Notes under the pieces: model-generated | What the model saw: only the letters and a program-made list of their open reading frames with translations | Told to the model about the DNA's origin: nothing | Databases searched by the model: none | Made by a program: the position numbers and the translations under genes | DNA from: JADYZU01 sp964540965 | GTDB taxonomy: Bacteria > Pseudomonadota > Alphaproteobacteria > Rhodobacterales > Rhodobacteraceae | Length of the DNA stretch: 64,000 nt | Assembly: GCA_964540965.1 (NCBI GenBank) | Contig: CAZIOT010000010.1 | Location: 62,001-126,000 of the forward strand | Direction: 5' to 3' | Shown here: one piece after another, positions 43,611-52,957 of the stretch | How the letters are laid out: each line of letters opens with the position of its first letter | Position numbering within the stretch: position 1 is the stretch's first letter

Positions 43611-45128
43611 TCAGCGCAGGACAAAGGGGTTGGCGACCGAGGTTTCGGTCGCGATCCAGACCGATTTGGTCTGGAGGAATTCGTGGATCGCCTGCTGCCC
43701 GCTTTCGCGGCCGAGGCCCGAGCGTTTGTAGCCGCCAAAGGGCGAGGTGAAACTGACCGCGCGATAGGTGTTCACCCAGACCGTGCCGGCCTGAAGCCGT
43801 TCCGACATGCGCAAGGCGCGCCCCATGTCGCGGGTCCAGACGCCGGCGGCCAGGCCAAAGTCGCTGTCATTGGCGATGGAAAGCGCCTCGGCCTCGTCGG
43901 CAAAGGTCAGGACGGCGAGGACCGGGCCGAACACCTCTTCCCGTGCCAGGCGCATGGCCGGGGTGACGCCGGTAAAGATGGCAGGTTCGACGAACCGGTC
44001 GGCATCGCCGCCTTCGACGCGCACCGGATTGCCGCCCCAGACACGGGTGGCGCCCTCGGCCTCGGCAATGGCGATGTAGTTGCGGATCTTGTCGTATTGC
44101 GGCCGGGTGGTGACCGGCCCGACATGGGTGCCGCTGTCCATCGGATCGCCGATCTTCGCGCCTTTCGCCACCTCGATCAGCCGGGCGACGAAATCCTCCG
44201 CGATGTCCCGCTGCACCAGCAGGCGCGAGCCGGCGATGCAGGTCTGCCCGGTGGCGGCAAAGATGCCCGAGACGACGCCCATCACCGCGGCATCCAGATC
44301 GGCATCGGCAAAGACGATGTTGGGCGACTTGCCGCCCAGTTCCAGCGAGACCGGCTTGATCCCCCGCGCCGCCGCTTCGTAGATCTTCTGGCCGGCGGTG
44401 TCAGAGCCGGTGAAGGCCACCTTGGCGACATCGCGATGCGCGACAAGCGGCGCCCCGGCCTCGGGCCCCAGCCCGGTGACGACATTGATCACGCCGGGGG
44501 GAAAGCCGACGGCGGCGAAAAGCCGGGCGAATTCCACCGTCGAGGCCGAGGTGAATTCCGACGGCTTCACCACAACCGTATTGCCCGCCGCCAGCGCCGC
44601 GGCGAGTTTCCACGACAACAGCAGCAGCGGCGAATTCCATGGCGTGATCATCGCGATCACACCCAGCGGCTCGGGCCGGGTGAAGTTGAAGATGCCCGCC
44701 TTGTCAGAGGGGATCACCGCGCCTTCGATCTTGTCGGCCAGCCCGCCGAAATAGCGATACCATTCGGCAAGATAGCGGGTCTGCCCGGCCATCTCGGCCA
44801 GAAGCTTGCCGTTGTCGCGGACCTCGACCTCGCCCAGGAACTCGGCCCGGGCCTCGATCGCGTCGGCAAGGCGCACGAGCAGCTTGCCGCGTTCGGTCGG
44901 ACGCATGGCGGACCAGACCGGAAAGGCCGCCCTGGCCGCCGCGACCGCGGCATCGACATCGGCGGCATCGCTGCGGGCGATCTCGGCCCAGATCTCGCCG
45001 GTGAAGGGATCCTCGCTGGGCAGGCGGGCGCCGGACAGCGCCGGCTGTTCGACGCCGCCGATCAGGTTGGGATAGATGCGGTCACGGTGACGGGCGCGGC
45101 GGTCGCCGGCGGAAAGGGGCGGTGTCAT
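43611..45128 (-). CDS. Aldehyde dehydrogenase
   Basis: The 505-residue NAD(P)-dependent aldehyde dehydrogenase is complete. The catalytic Glu is in LELGGKSPNIV and the nucleophilic Cys in GQTCIAGSRL. MITPWNSPLLLLSWK is the usual coenzyme-binding stretch. In this operon it could oxidise the aldehyde made by the two-subunit TPP decarboxylase (for example sulfoacetaldehyde to sulfoacetate). The specific aldehyde is inference only. Confidence 0.92.
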   Translation of the reverse strand: MTPPLSAGDRRARHRDRIYPNLIGGVEQPALSGARLPSEDPFTGEIWAEIARSDAADVDAAVAAARAAFPVWSAMRPTERGKLLVRLADAIEARAEFLGEVEVRDNGKLLAEMAGQTRYLAEWYRYFGGLADKIEGAVIPSDKAGIFNFTRPEPLGVIAMITPWNSPLLLLSWKLAAALAAGNTVVVKPSEFTSASTVEFARLFAAVGFPPGVINVVTGLGPEAGAPLVAHRDVAKVAFTGSDTAGQKIYEAAARGIKPVSLELGGKSPNIVFADADLDAAVMGVVSGIFAATGQTCIAGSRLLVQRDIAEDFVARLIEVAKGAKIGDPMDSGTHVGPVTTRPQYDKIRNYIAIAEAEGATRVWGGNPVRVEGGDADRFVEPAIFTGVTPAMRLAREEVFGPVLAVLTFADEAEALSIANDSDFGLAAGVWTRDMGRALRMSERLQAGTVWVNTYRAVSFTSPFGGYKRSGLGRESGQQAIHEFLQTKSVWIATETSVANPFVLR

Positions 45129-45164
45129 GGGGGCCTCGTGATCGGCGCCGGCCAGCGCCGCTGG

Positions 45165-46082
45165 TCAGGAAAAGTGCCGCGACCCCTTGGGCAGGCGCGG
45201 CGGCGCCAGGGCGGCGGATTCGCAATGCGCATCCAGCATCGACGAGAAATCCCGCGTGCCGTGCTTGCGGGCGCGGGCGGCGCTGAACGCCTCGCGCGCG
45301 GCGGCGGCCATCGGCATCGGCACCCGCGCGGCATTCGCCGATTCGACCACCAGCGTCAGATCCTTGTGGGCAAGGTCGATGGTGAAACCCGCGCTGGTGT
45401 CGCCGGCCAGCACCTTTTGCAGCCAGTTGATCTTGAGCTGGCCGTTGGTCGCGGTGGTGCCGTAAAGCACGTCGAGCGTATTTTCGAGGTCGAGGCCAAA
45501 GCCCGTCGCCAGCGTCAGCGCCTCGGCATTCAGCTGGCACAGCGAGATGGCGAGGAAGTTGTTGACGATCTTGGTCCGCGTGCCGGCGCCGGTCGGGCCG
45601 GAATGGTAGATGGTCGATCCCATCGCCTCGAGCATCGGGCGGACGCGGGCAAAATCCTCGGCGCTGCCGCCGACCATGAACAGGCATTGGCCGACATCGG
45701 CATGGCTGGCCAGCCGCCCGACCGGGGCATCGACAAAGCCGATGCCGCGCACCCGGCATTCGTCCGCCACGGCGTCGGTGGTATTGGGGTCGACGGTGCT
45801 CATGTCCATGACAAGCGACCCCTTGCGCGCGGTCGACAGCACGCCATCGGGGCCGGACACCACCTGCGCCACGATCGCCGAATTCGGCAGCATGGTGATG
45901 ATGACATCCGACCGCGCGGCGACATCGGCAACCGAAAGGCCCGCCTCGGCGCCCAGCGCGGTCAGGGCGGCCACCGCCTCGGGGTTCACGTCGTGGACGA
46001 CAAGGTCAAACCCCTTGCGGCAAAGGTTCGAGGCCATCGGCCGCCCCATGCGGCCAAGCCCGATGAAGCCGATCCTGTCCAT
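45165..46082 (-). CDS. Beta-hydroxyacid dehydrogenase (3-hydroxyisobutyrate/tartronate semialdehyde reductase family)
   Basis: The 305-residue protein has the N-terminal NAD-binding motif GFIGLGRMGRPMA, the substrate motif DAPVGRLASHADVG, and the catalytic Lys in TKIVNNFLAIS. Members interconvert a 3-hydroxyacid and its semialdehyde; one branch reduces 3-sulfolactaldehyde. The ATG at 46082 directly precedes the Rossmann motif, and an in-frame ATG at 46097 is less likely. It is flanked by two aldehyde dehydrogenase genes on the same strand. Confidence 0.9.
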   Translation of the reverse strand: MDRIGFIGLGRMGRPMASNLCRKGFDLVVHDVNPEAVAALTALGAEAGLSVADVAARSDVIITMLPNSAIVAQVVSGPDGVLSTARKGSLVMDMSTVDPNTTDAVADECRVRGIGFVDAPVGRLASHADVGQCLFMVGGSAEDFARVRPMLEAMGSTIYHSGPTGAGTRTKIVNNFLAISLCQLNAEALTLATGFGLDLENTLDVLYGTTATNGQLKINWLQKVLAGDTSAGFTIDLAHKDLTLVVESANAARVPMPMAAAAREAFSAARARKHGTRDFSSMLDAHCESAALAPPRLPKGSRHFS

Positions 46083-46108
46083 GTTGGTCCCTTTCATTTG
46101 CGCCCGGC

Positions 46109-47542
46109 TCAGACCGGCATCGCGTAGGAAGTCTTGACGATGGTATAGAACTCGGCCGCGTAACGGCCCTGTTCGCGCGGGCCATAGCTTGACCCTTTGC
46201 GGCCGCCGAAGGGCACATGGTAATCCAGCCCGGCGGTCGGCAGGTTGACCATGGTCAGCCCGGATTCACTGTTGGCCTGGAAATGCTGCGCCAGTTTCTG
46301 CGAGCGGGTGACGATGCCCGAAGACAGGCCGAAGGCGGTGTCGTTCGCGGTGGCCAGAGCCTCGTCATAATCCTTGACGCGGATCACGGCGGCGACCGGG
46401 CCGAACACCTCTTCGCGGTTGATGCGCATGTCGTTGCCGGTTTCGGTGAACAGCGTCGGCGAGACATAATAGCCCGGCGTCTCGCGGTTCAGGCGCTGGC
46501 CACGGACCACGGCGCGCGCGCCCTCGCCCTCGCCCACCTCGACATAGGACAGATCCTGTTCCAGTTGCCGGGCATCGACCACCGGGCCCAGCTGGGTGCC
46601 GGCCTTGAGCGCATGGTCGATGACGAATTTCTCGATCCGCTCGGCCACGCCGGCGACGAAACGGTCGTGGATCGCCTCGTGGACGATCAGCCGGCTGGAC
46701 GCCGTGCAACGCTGGCCGTTCTGGAAATAGGCGCCGTCGACCGCGCAATTCACCGCGACGTCAAGATCGGCGTCGTCCATGACGACCAGGGGGTTCTTGC
46801 CGCCCATCTCGCATTGCACGCGGATCATCCGGGCGGCGGCGGTCTGCACGATGCCGGTGCCGGTCGGGACCGAGCCGGTAAAGCTGACGGCATCGGTCAG
46901 TTCGACAATCGCCTGCCCCACGACCGAGCCGCGGCCCATGACCAGATTGAACACCCCGGCGGGCAGGCCGGCGCGTTGCAGGATGTCGGCGATGGCCCAG
47001 GCACTGGCCGGGGTCAGGTCGGCGGGTTTCAGCACCACGGTATTGCCATAGGCAAGCGCGGGGGCGATCTTCCACGCCGGGATGGCGAAGGGAAAGTTCC
47101 ACGGCGTGATCAGGCCGACGACGCCCACCGGCTCGCGCCGGATCGAGATGTCGATGCCGGGCCGGACCGAGGGCAGGAATTCACCGCCAAAGCGCACCAC
47201 TTCGCCGGCGAAGAAGCGGAAGATCTGCGAGGCGCGCACCACCTCGCCCATGCCTTCGGCGGGGGTCTTGCCCTCTTCACGGGCCAGAAGGCGTCCAAGT
47301 TCCTCGCGCCGGGCGAAGATCTCGTCGGCGGCGCGGAACAGGATGTCGGCGCGCTGCTGTTCGGTGTGGCGCGACCAGCCCTTCAGCGCCTGGCGCGCGG
47401 CGGCAACCGCGTCCTCGACGTCGCGGCGGGTGCCTGCGGCATAGTGGCCGATGATGTCATCGGTGTCCGAGGGGTTGAGGTTCGGCCGCGCCTCGCCGCC
47501 ATCGCGCCATTCGCCCGCGATCAGATTTCCGAATACCGCCAA
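46109..47542 (-). CDS. Aldehyde dehydrogenase (GabD/KGSA dehydrogenase-like)
   Basis: The 477-residue protein has VGLITPWNFPFAIPAWK, the Glu motif in CEMGGKNPLVV and the nucleophilic Cys in NGQRCTASSRL. It is distinct from the other aldehyde dehydrogenase of this cluster. Relatives act on succinate semialdehyde, alpha-ketoglutarate semialdehyde or sulfolactaldehyde. It is the first gene after the LysR gene on the minus strand, so it probably heads the LysR-controlled operon. Confidence 0.9.
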   Translation of the reverse strand: MAVFGNLIAGEWRDGGEARPNLNPSDTDDIIGHYAAGTRRDVEDAVAAARQALKGWSRHTEQQRADILFRAADEIFARREELGRLLAREEGKTPAEGMGEVVRASQIFRFFAGEVVRFGGEFLPSVRPGIDISIRREPVGVVGLITPWNFPFAIPAWKIAPALAYGNTVVLKPADLTPASAWAIADILQRAGLPAGVFNLVMGRGSVVGQAIVELTDAVSFTGSVPTGTGIVQTAAARMIRVQCEMGGKNPLVVMDDADLDVAVNCAVDGAYFQNGQRCTASSRLIVHEAIHDRFVAGVAERIEKFVIDHALKAGTQLGPVVDARQLEQDLSYVEVGEGEGARAVVRGQRLNRETPGYYVSPTLFTETGNDMRINREEVFGPVAAVIRVKDYDEALATANDTAFGLSSGIVTRSQKLAQHFQANSESGLTMVNLPTAGLDYHVPFGGRKGSSYGPREQGRYAAEFYTIVKTSYAMPV

Positions 47543-47649
47543 GATCTTTTCCCCGCTTCAACGCCGCAACCGGCGCCACCCTAGCAGCCGCCGCGCGCCG
47601 CGGCGCCGCATAAATCCGGCATAAGCCACATAGAGGTTCGGCATAGCCC

Positions 47650-48570
47650 CTACCGTGGCACCGTTCGCCATTCGCCGCTGGCGACCATCCTCAGGATCTC
47701 GTCCTGCACCAGATCGCGCACCGCCGTGGTGGCACGGGTATCGACGCGGGACGCCGGCAGGGCCATGACCAGATGCCGGGCGATGCGCGGCTTGACCAGC
47801 CTCGTCACGCGGAACACGCCCTCCTCCTCTCCGGCCCGGAAGGCCGAGAGCGGCAGGATGGTATGGCCCAGCCCGGCGGCGACGATCTCTTTCAGCACCT
47901 GAAAGGAATCGGCCTCGTATTTCACATGGATCGTCGTCCCGCCCCGCGCCGCCGCCGCCTCGATCAGCAGGCGCAGGCCATGCGGCCGGCTGGGCAGCAC
48001 CAGATCAAGCCCGCCCAGCGCCTGCACCGGCATGTCCGCGACGCCGCCGGCGAAACGCGCCGGGCTGACCAGCACCAGTTCCTCGAACATGATGTCGGAG
48101 ATGCGCAGATGCAGGTCCGAGGCGGGGCCATACAGCACCGCCAGATCGACCTCGCCGCGGTGCAGCCAGTCGATCAGATGGCCGGCATAGCCTTCGACGA
48201 TGCGCAAGGACACCTGCGGCAGCTCGCGCGCCACCCGGACCGCGATACGGCCGGCGACGACCTGGCTGGCCGTCGGAATGCAGCCCAGCACGACAGTTCC
48301 GGTGGGTTCGGTGGCAAGCGAGCGCACATCCTCGACCGCGTTCTCAAGCTGTTTTATCAGCCCCGAGACCCGCGACAGCAGCGCGGCGCCGTGTTCGGTC
48401 AGCTCCATCCCGCGGCCCGAGCGGATGAACAGCCCGAACCCGATCTCGTCCTCGAGCAGCCGGATTTGCCGCGACAGCGCCGGCTGCGCCAGCCGCAGAC
48501 GGTCCGAGGCGCGGCTGAGCGAGCCGCTTTCGGCGACCATGATGAAGGTGCGCAGCTGCTTGAGGTCCAT
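47650..48570 (-). CDS. LysR family transcriptional regulator
   Basis: The 306-residue protein has the LysR helix-turn-helix at residues 1-60 (MDLKQLRTFIMVAESGSLSR, ASDRLRLAQPALSRQIRLLE) and a periplasmic-binding-like effector domain. The 107-base gap to the aldehyde dehydrogenase start contains a repeated CGGCATA (in CGGCATAAGCC and CGGCATAGCC) that could be a binding region. It is oriented with the operon rather than divergent, which is less common for LysR regulators. Confidence 0.9.
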   Translation of the reverse strand: MDLKQLRTFIMVAESGSLSRASDRLRLAQPALSRQIRLLEDEIGFGLFIRSGRGMELTEHGAALLSRVSGLIKQLENAVEDVRSLATEPTGTVVLGCIPTASQVVAGRIAVRVARELPQVSLRIVEGYAGHLIDWLHRGEVDLAVLYGPASDLHLRISDIMFEELVLVSPARFAGGVADMPVQALGGLDLVLPSRPHGLRLLIEAAAARGGTTIHVKYEADSFQVLKEIVAAGLGHTILPLSAFRAGEEEGVFRVTRLVKPRIARHLVMALPASRVDTRATTAVRDLVQDEILRMVASGEWRTVPR

Positions 48571-48643
48571 GCCTTCGAACTTTGCGATAGCTGTGGGCGA
48601 ACCTTACAATCCGCTTATGCCACGGGCAATATCGGCCGGGTGG

Positions 48644-49102
48644 CTATCCCGGCCGTTTCCATTCCTTGTCCTGCTTGAGGATCACCATGGTCGTCGTCTC
48701 GGTCACCGCGGGGATGGATTGCAGCACGTCGCGGATGAAGGTGCCCAGCGCGTCGATGTCCCTGACCCAGATGCGCAGCACATAGTCGATATTGCCGGTC
48801 ACCAGCAGGCATTCGGTGATTTCGGGGTGTTTGGCGATGGCGTTCAGGAACTGCTCGGTGCCCTCGATGCCGTGGCGGGCAAGCCGGACGGTCACCAGCA
48901 CGCTGATGTTCAGGCCAAGGGCCATCGGGTCGATCTCGGCGGCATAGCCGGTGATGACCCCGGCCTCTTCCAGCCGCTTGACGCGGCGGCCGCAGGGGGT
49001 TGGCGACAGCCCGACCTTGTCGGCCAGATCCAGCATCGACATCCGGCCGTCGCGGCGCAGGGCGGCAAGGATGCGGTGGTCGATCGAATCAAGCTCGAGC
49101 AT
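48644..49102 (-). CDS. Lrp/AsnC family transcriptional regulator
   Basis: The 152-residue protein has the AsnC helix-turn-helix (DHRILAALRRDGRMSMLDLA, LSPTPCGRRVKRLEEAGVI) and a RAM ligand domain (GNIDYVLRIWVRDIDALG). It lies 35 bases past the branched-chain aminotransferase gene on the same strand. Amino-acid-responsive control of the adjacent branched-chain amino acid genes is likely. Confidence 0.93.
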   Translation of the reverse strand: MLELDSIDHRILAALRRDGRMSMLDLADKVGLSPTPCGRRVKRLEEAGVITGYAAEIDPMALGLNISVLVTVRLARHGIEGTEQFLNAIAKHPEITECLLVTGNIDYVLRIWVRDIDALGTFIRDVLQSIPAVTETTTMVILKQDKEWKRPG

Positions 49103-49137
49103 GGCGCTGGCCCCCCGGCCGGGAAACGGCGCCGGGG

Positions 49138-50220
49138 TCAGACCCCGGCCACCGCATGCACCCAGCCATAGGGGTCATTGGTCTGGCCGCGTTGCAGCCC
49201 GACAAGGGCGGTGCGCAGACGGGTGGTCAACGGGCCGGTCTGGCCGTCGCCGATCAGGAATTCGCCGCCGTCATGCTTGACCTTGCCGATGCCGGCGACC
49301 ACAGCGGCCGTGCCGCAGGCAAAGGCCTCGACCAGATTGCCGCTGGCGGCATCGGCCTGCCAGTCCTCAAAGGAATAGGGCCGCTCGCTGATCTTCAGGC
49401 CGGCATCCGCGGCCATCTGCACCAGCGACTTGCGGGTGATGCCGGGCAGGATCGTGCCCTGCAGAGGCGGCGTGATGATCGAGCCGTCCTTGAACGCGAA
49501 GAACACGTTCATGCCGCCCAGTTCCTCGACCCAGCGATTCTCCTTGGCATCAAGGAACACCACCTGATCGCAGCCATGCGCGGTCGCCTGCGCCTGCGCG
49601 ATCAGGCTTGCCGCGTAATTGCCGCCGCATTTCGCGGCGCCGGTGCCGCCCAGCGCGGCGCGGGTATAGTCCTGCGACGCCCAGATGGTCACGGCCTTGG
49701 CGCCGCCCTTGAAATAGGGGCCGACCGGCGAGGCGATGACGCAGAAGATGTATTCGCGCGACGGGCGCACACCCAGGAACGCCTCGGAGGCGAACATGAA
49801 GGGCCGCAGATAGAGGCTGCCGTCACCCTCGGGCACCCAGGACACATCCTGCGCCACAAGGCGTTCGATGGCCTCGATGAACACCGCCTCGGGCAGTTCG
49901 GGCATCGCCATGCGGCGGGCCGATTCGTTGAAACGGCGGGCGTTTTCGGTCGGGCGGAACAGCACGATGCGGCCATCGGCGCCGCGATAGGCCTTGAGCC
50001 CTTCGAAAATCTCCTGCGCGTAGTGCAGCACAGCGGCGGCCGGATCGAGAGGGAAGGGCGCGCGGGCGGTGATCTGCGCCGAATGCCAGCCCTTGCCCTC
50101 GCTCCAGCGCACCACCGCCATATGGTCGGTAAAGAGCGTGCCGAAGCCCAGATTGGCCAGCGCCTGAAGCCGATCCGCCTCGGGCATCGGCGACGGATTG
50201 GCGGAGATTTCGAATTGCAT
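49138..50220 (-). CDS. ilvE: Branched-chain amino acid aminotransferase
   Basis: The 360-residue fold-type IV PLP enzyme carries the catalytic Lys in AAKCGGNYAAS, matching the KxGGNY motif of the eukaryotic-like BCAT group. Further landmarks are IFEGLKAYRG and FACGTAAVVAGIG. It transfers the amino group of Leu, Ile and Val to alpha-ketoglutarate, giving the substrates of the neighbouring ketoacid dehydrogenase. The ATG at 50220 is preferred; the 21-residue longer frame begins in the intergenic region. Confidence 0.95.
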   Translation of the reverse strand: MQFEISANPSPMPEADRLQALANLGFGTLFTDHMAVVRWSEGKGWHSAQITARAPFPLDPAAAVLHYAQEIFEGLKAYRGADGRIVLFRPTENARRFNESARRMAMPELPEAVFIEAIERLVAQDVSWVPEGDGSLYLRPFMFASEAFLGVRPSREYIFCVIASPVGPYFKGGAKAVTIWASQDYTRAALGGTGAAKCGGNYAASLIAQAQATAHGCDQVVFLDAKENRWVEELGGMNVFFAFKDGSIITPPLQGTILPGITRKSLVQMAADAGLKISERPYSFEDWQADAASGNLVEAFACGTAAVVAGIGKVKHDGGEFLIGDGQTGPLTTRLRTALVGLQRGQTNDPYGWVHAVAGV

Positions 50221-50314
50221 GTCAGCTTCCCTCGGTTTGGCCGCCGTCACCACGACTCCCGGCCGGTGTGGCGGCGGCTGCATATGAACGATTGCCCGAC
50301 GAATAGTCGAGATG

Positions 50315-51688
50315 TCACGCGTGCAAAGCCCGTCCCAGACCCCTGAGCGCGGCTTCCTGCACGGTTTCGCCCAAGGTCGGATGGGCGTGGATCGTGGCGG
50401 CGATGTCGGTCAGGGTCGCGGCCATCTCGATGGCCAGCGCGAACTGGCCGGCAAGCTCGGACACGCCGGCGCCGACCGCCTGGATGCCCAGCACCAGCCC
50501 CGAGGCGCGGTCGTGGACGATGCGCACAAAGCCGTCGTCGCGTTCCAGCGTCATCGAGCGGCCGTTGCCGGCAAAGGGAAAGGTGGCGACGGCGGCCCCG
50601 GGCGTGTCGGCGGGAAGCTGGCCGACGGTGACGATCTCGGGGTCGGTAAAGCAGACGGCGGGCATGGCGCGCTTGTCCCAGACGGCATTGCCACCGGCGA
50701 TGACCTCGGCCACCAGGGCGCCCTGCGCCATCGCCCGATGCGCCAGCATCGGGTCGCCGGTGACATCGCCGATGGCATGGACGCCGCGCATCGAGGTGCG
50801 GCAGCGGTCATCGACGGCGATGAAGGGGCCTTTCATGTCGAGTTGCAGCGACTCGAGCCCGAAGCCTGTGGTCGCCGGCGCGCGGCCGACCGTCACCAGC
50901 ACCTTGTCGGCGGCGACCTGCTGTTCGCCCTCTGGCAGGGTCACGGTCAGCACGCCGTCGGCAAGGCCCTGCGCGCGGGCCTCGGTCAGCACGGTAACGT
51001 CCAGCGCCTTCAGCCGCGCGGCGACGGGGCGGGTCAGGTCGGCGTCATATTGCGGCAGGAGGCGCGGCCCGGCCTCGACCACCGTGACCGCGGCGCCCAG
51101 CTTTGCCAGCGCGGTGCCGATCTCGAGCCCGATATAGCCGCCGCCGACCACGGCGAGCCGGCCCGGTACTTCGGTCAGCGCCAGCGCCCCGGTCGAGGAC
51201 AGGATATCGCCGCCAAAGGGCAGCGCCGCGAGCGGTTGCGGGCGCGAGCCGGTGGCGATGACCAGGTGTTCGGTGTCGATGTGCAGCGGGCCATCTTGCG
51301 TCGCGACCTCGACCGACTTGCCGTCGATGATCCGCGCCTGCCCGGTTACCACCCGCACCCCGGCCTTGCGCAGCAGCCCGGCCACGCCGCCGGTCAGCCG
51401 CCCGACGATGCCGTCCTTCCACGCCATGGTCTGCGCAAGGTCGATGGTCGGCGCGGCGACGGCAATGCCTAGCGCATTCGCCCCGGCCAGATGCCGCGCC
51501 GCGTGAAATTCGCTCGCGGCATGGATCAGCGCCTTGGACGGGATGCAGCCCACGTTCAGGCAGGTGCCGCCGGGGGCCGCGGCCTCGACCACGATCGTAT
51601 CAAGGCCAAGCTGCCCGGCGCGGATTGCGCAGACATAGCCGCCGGGACCGGCACCGATGACCAGAACCCTGCAGGTCGCGCGCTTCAT
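50315..51688 (-). CDS. lpdA: Dihydrolipoyl dehydrogenase (E3)
   Basis: The 457-residue flavoprotein has the redox-active disulfide in GGTCLNVGCIPSK, an N-terminal FAD motif (VIGAGPGGYVCAIRAG), a NAD motif (VVGGGYIGLEIG) and the C-terminal His-Glu base (AHPTLGETVQE). It reoxidises the lipoyl groups of the branched-chain ketoacid dehydrogenase complex. Its start overlaps the E2 stop by four bases, so it is the dedicated E3 of this complex. Confidence 0.95.
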   Translation of the reverse strand: MKRATCRVLVIGAGPGGYVCAIRAGQLGLDTIVVEAAAPGGTCLNVGCIPSKALIHAASEFHAARHLAGANALGIAVAAPTIDLAQTMAWKDGIVGRLTGGVAGLLRKAGVRVVTGQARIIDGKSVEVATQDGPLHIDTEHLVIATGSRPQPLAALPFGGDILSSTGALALTEVPGRLAVVGGGYIGLEIGTALAKLGAAVTVVEAGPRLLPQYDADLTRPVAARLKALDVTVLTEARAQGLADGVLTVTLPEGEQQVAADKVLVTVGRAPATTGFGLESLQLDMKGPFIAVDDRCRTSMRGVHAIGDVTGDPMLAHRAMAQGALVAEVIAGGNAVWDKRAMPAVCFTDPEIVTVGQLPADTPGAAVATFPFAGNGRSMTLERDDGFVRIVHDRASGLVLGIQAVGAGVSELAGQFALAIEMAATLTDIAATIHAHPTLGETVQEAALRGLGRALHA

Positions 51689-52956
51689 GCCTCGGCCTCC
51701 ATGAAGATCAGGGCCGGGGTTTCAAGAAGCTGCTTGAGCCGCTGGACAAACCGGGCGGCATCCCAGCCGTCGATGACCCGGTGATCGAAACTGGCCGACA
51801 GGTTCATCATCCTGCGCGGCACGAACTGGCTGCCGTCCCACATCGGCCGCATCGCCATCTTGTTCACGCCAAGGATCGCCACCTCGGGGTGGTTGATGAT
51901 CGGCGTGGTGGCAATCGCCCCCAGGGGCCCAAGCGAAGTTATGGTGATGGTCGAGCCGGTCAGTTCCTCGCGCGTGGCCTTGCCGTTGCGGGCGGCCTCG
52001 GCCAGGCGGGCGATTTCCGCGGCGGCGGCCGAGGGGCCAAGCGCCTCGGCATGGCGCAGGACCGGCACCACCAACCCGGCCTCGGTCATGGTCGCGATGC
52101 CGACATGCACCGGGCGGTGGCGGGTGACGATGCCGGCCTCGTCATCGAAATGCGCGTTCATTTCCGGATGGTCGGTCACGGCGCGGCAGAGCGCGGCGCA
52201 GAGGAAGGGCAGCAGCGTCAGCTTGGGCCGGTCGCCGCGCGCCGCGTTCATCGCCGCCCGCAACTCCTCGACCGCGGTGACGTCGACCTCTTCGATCACC
52301 GTGATATGCGGAATGCGGGCATTGGCCAGCGCCATGCGGTCGGCGATCCTGCGGCGCAGGCCGATGACGCGGATCTGCTCGGTCCCCTCGCGGCGCCGGC
52401 TGGCCGGCCCGGCGGCGGCCTGCGGCGGGGCGGTCAGGAAGGCCGACAGATCGGCACCGAGGATCCGCCCGGCCGGGCCGCTGCCACGCACCTGCCGCAG
52501 ATCGACCCCCGCCGCCCGCGCCCGCGCCCGCACGGCCGGAGAGGCGAGCGGCCCCTGCCCCTCGGGACGCGGCGCGCCCGTCTGCGAGGGGACCGCAGAG
52601 GGTTCGGCCGGGGCCGCTGCCGGAGCTGCGGGTTTCGGCGCAGGTTTTTCCGGCGGGGCGGCGGGCGCGGCTTCGGCCGGCGGAGGAGGCGCGGCTTCGC
52701 CGCCCTCAGCCTCGCCCTCGCGCTCGATGGTGACCAGCACCGCGCCCACGGCCAGCGTCTCGCCAATCGCGCCGCCCAGCGTCAGGATCCTGCCGGCGAA
52801 CAGGCTGGGGATTTCGACCGTGGCCTTGTCGGTCATCACCGCCGCGATCACGTCGTCCTCGCGGACAAGATCGCCGGGTTTTACCTGCCATTCGACCAGT
52901 TCGACCTGCGCGACGCCCTCGCCGACATCGGGAACCCGGATGATGCTGATCGCCAT
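51685..52956 (-). CDS. bkdB: Branched-chain ketoacid dehydrogenase E2 (lipoamide acyltransferase)
   Basis: The 423-residue protein has one N-terminal lipoyl domain (lipoyl Lys in AVMTDKATVEI), an Ala/Pro-rich linker (about residues 85-140), an E3/E1-binding domain (ASPAVRARARAAGVDLRQV) and a catalytic domain ending SFDHRVIDGWDAARF, with the active-site His. It forms the core of the BCKDH complex. It lies one base past the E1 beta stop. Confidence 0.94.
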   Translation of the reverse strand: MAISIIRVPDVGEGVAQVELVEWQVKPGDLVREDDVIAAVMTDKATVEIPSLFAGRILTLGGAIGETLAVGAVLVTIEREGEAEGGEAAPPPPAEAAPAAPPEKPAPKPAAPAAAPAEPSAVPSQTGAPRPEGQGPLASPAVRARARAAGVDLRQVRGSGPAGRILGADLSAFLTAPPQAAAGPASRRREGTEQIRVIGLRRRIADRMALANARIPHITVIEEVDVTAVEELRAAMNAARGDRPKLTLLPFLCAALCRAVTDHPEMNAHFDDEAGIVTRHRPVHVGIATMTEAGLVVPVLRHAEALGPSAAAAEIARLAEAARNGKATREELTGSTITITSLGPLGAIATTPIINHPEVAILGVNKMAMRPMWDGSQFVPRRMMNLSASFDHRVIDGWDAARFVQRLKQLLETPALIFMEAEA

Positions 52957-52957
52957 C

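Noticed and set aside
43554..46127. Plus-strand open frame of 857 codons
   Set aside because: It lies exactly opposite the aldehyde dehydrogenase and beta-hydroxyacid dehydrogenase genes, whose motifs are intact.
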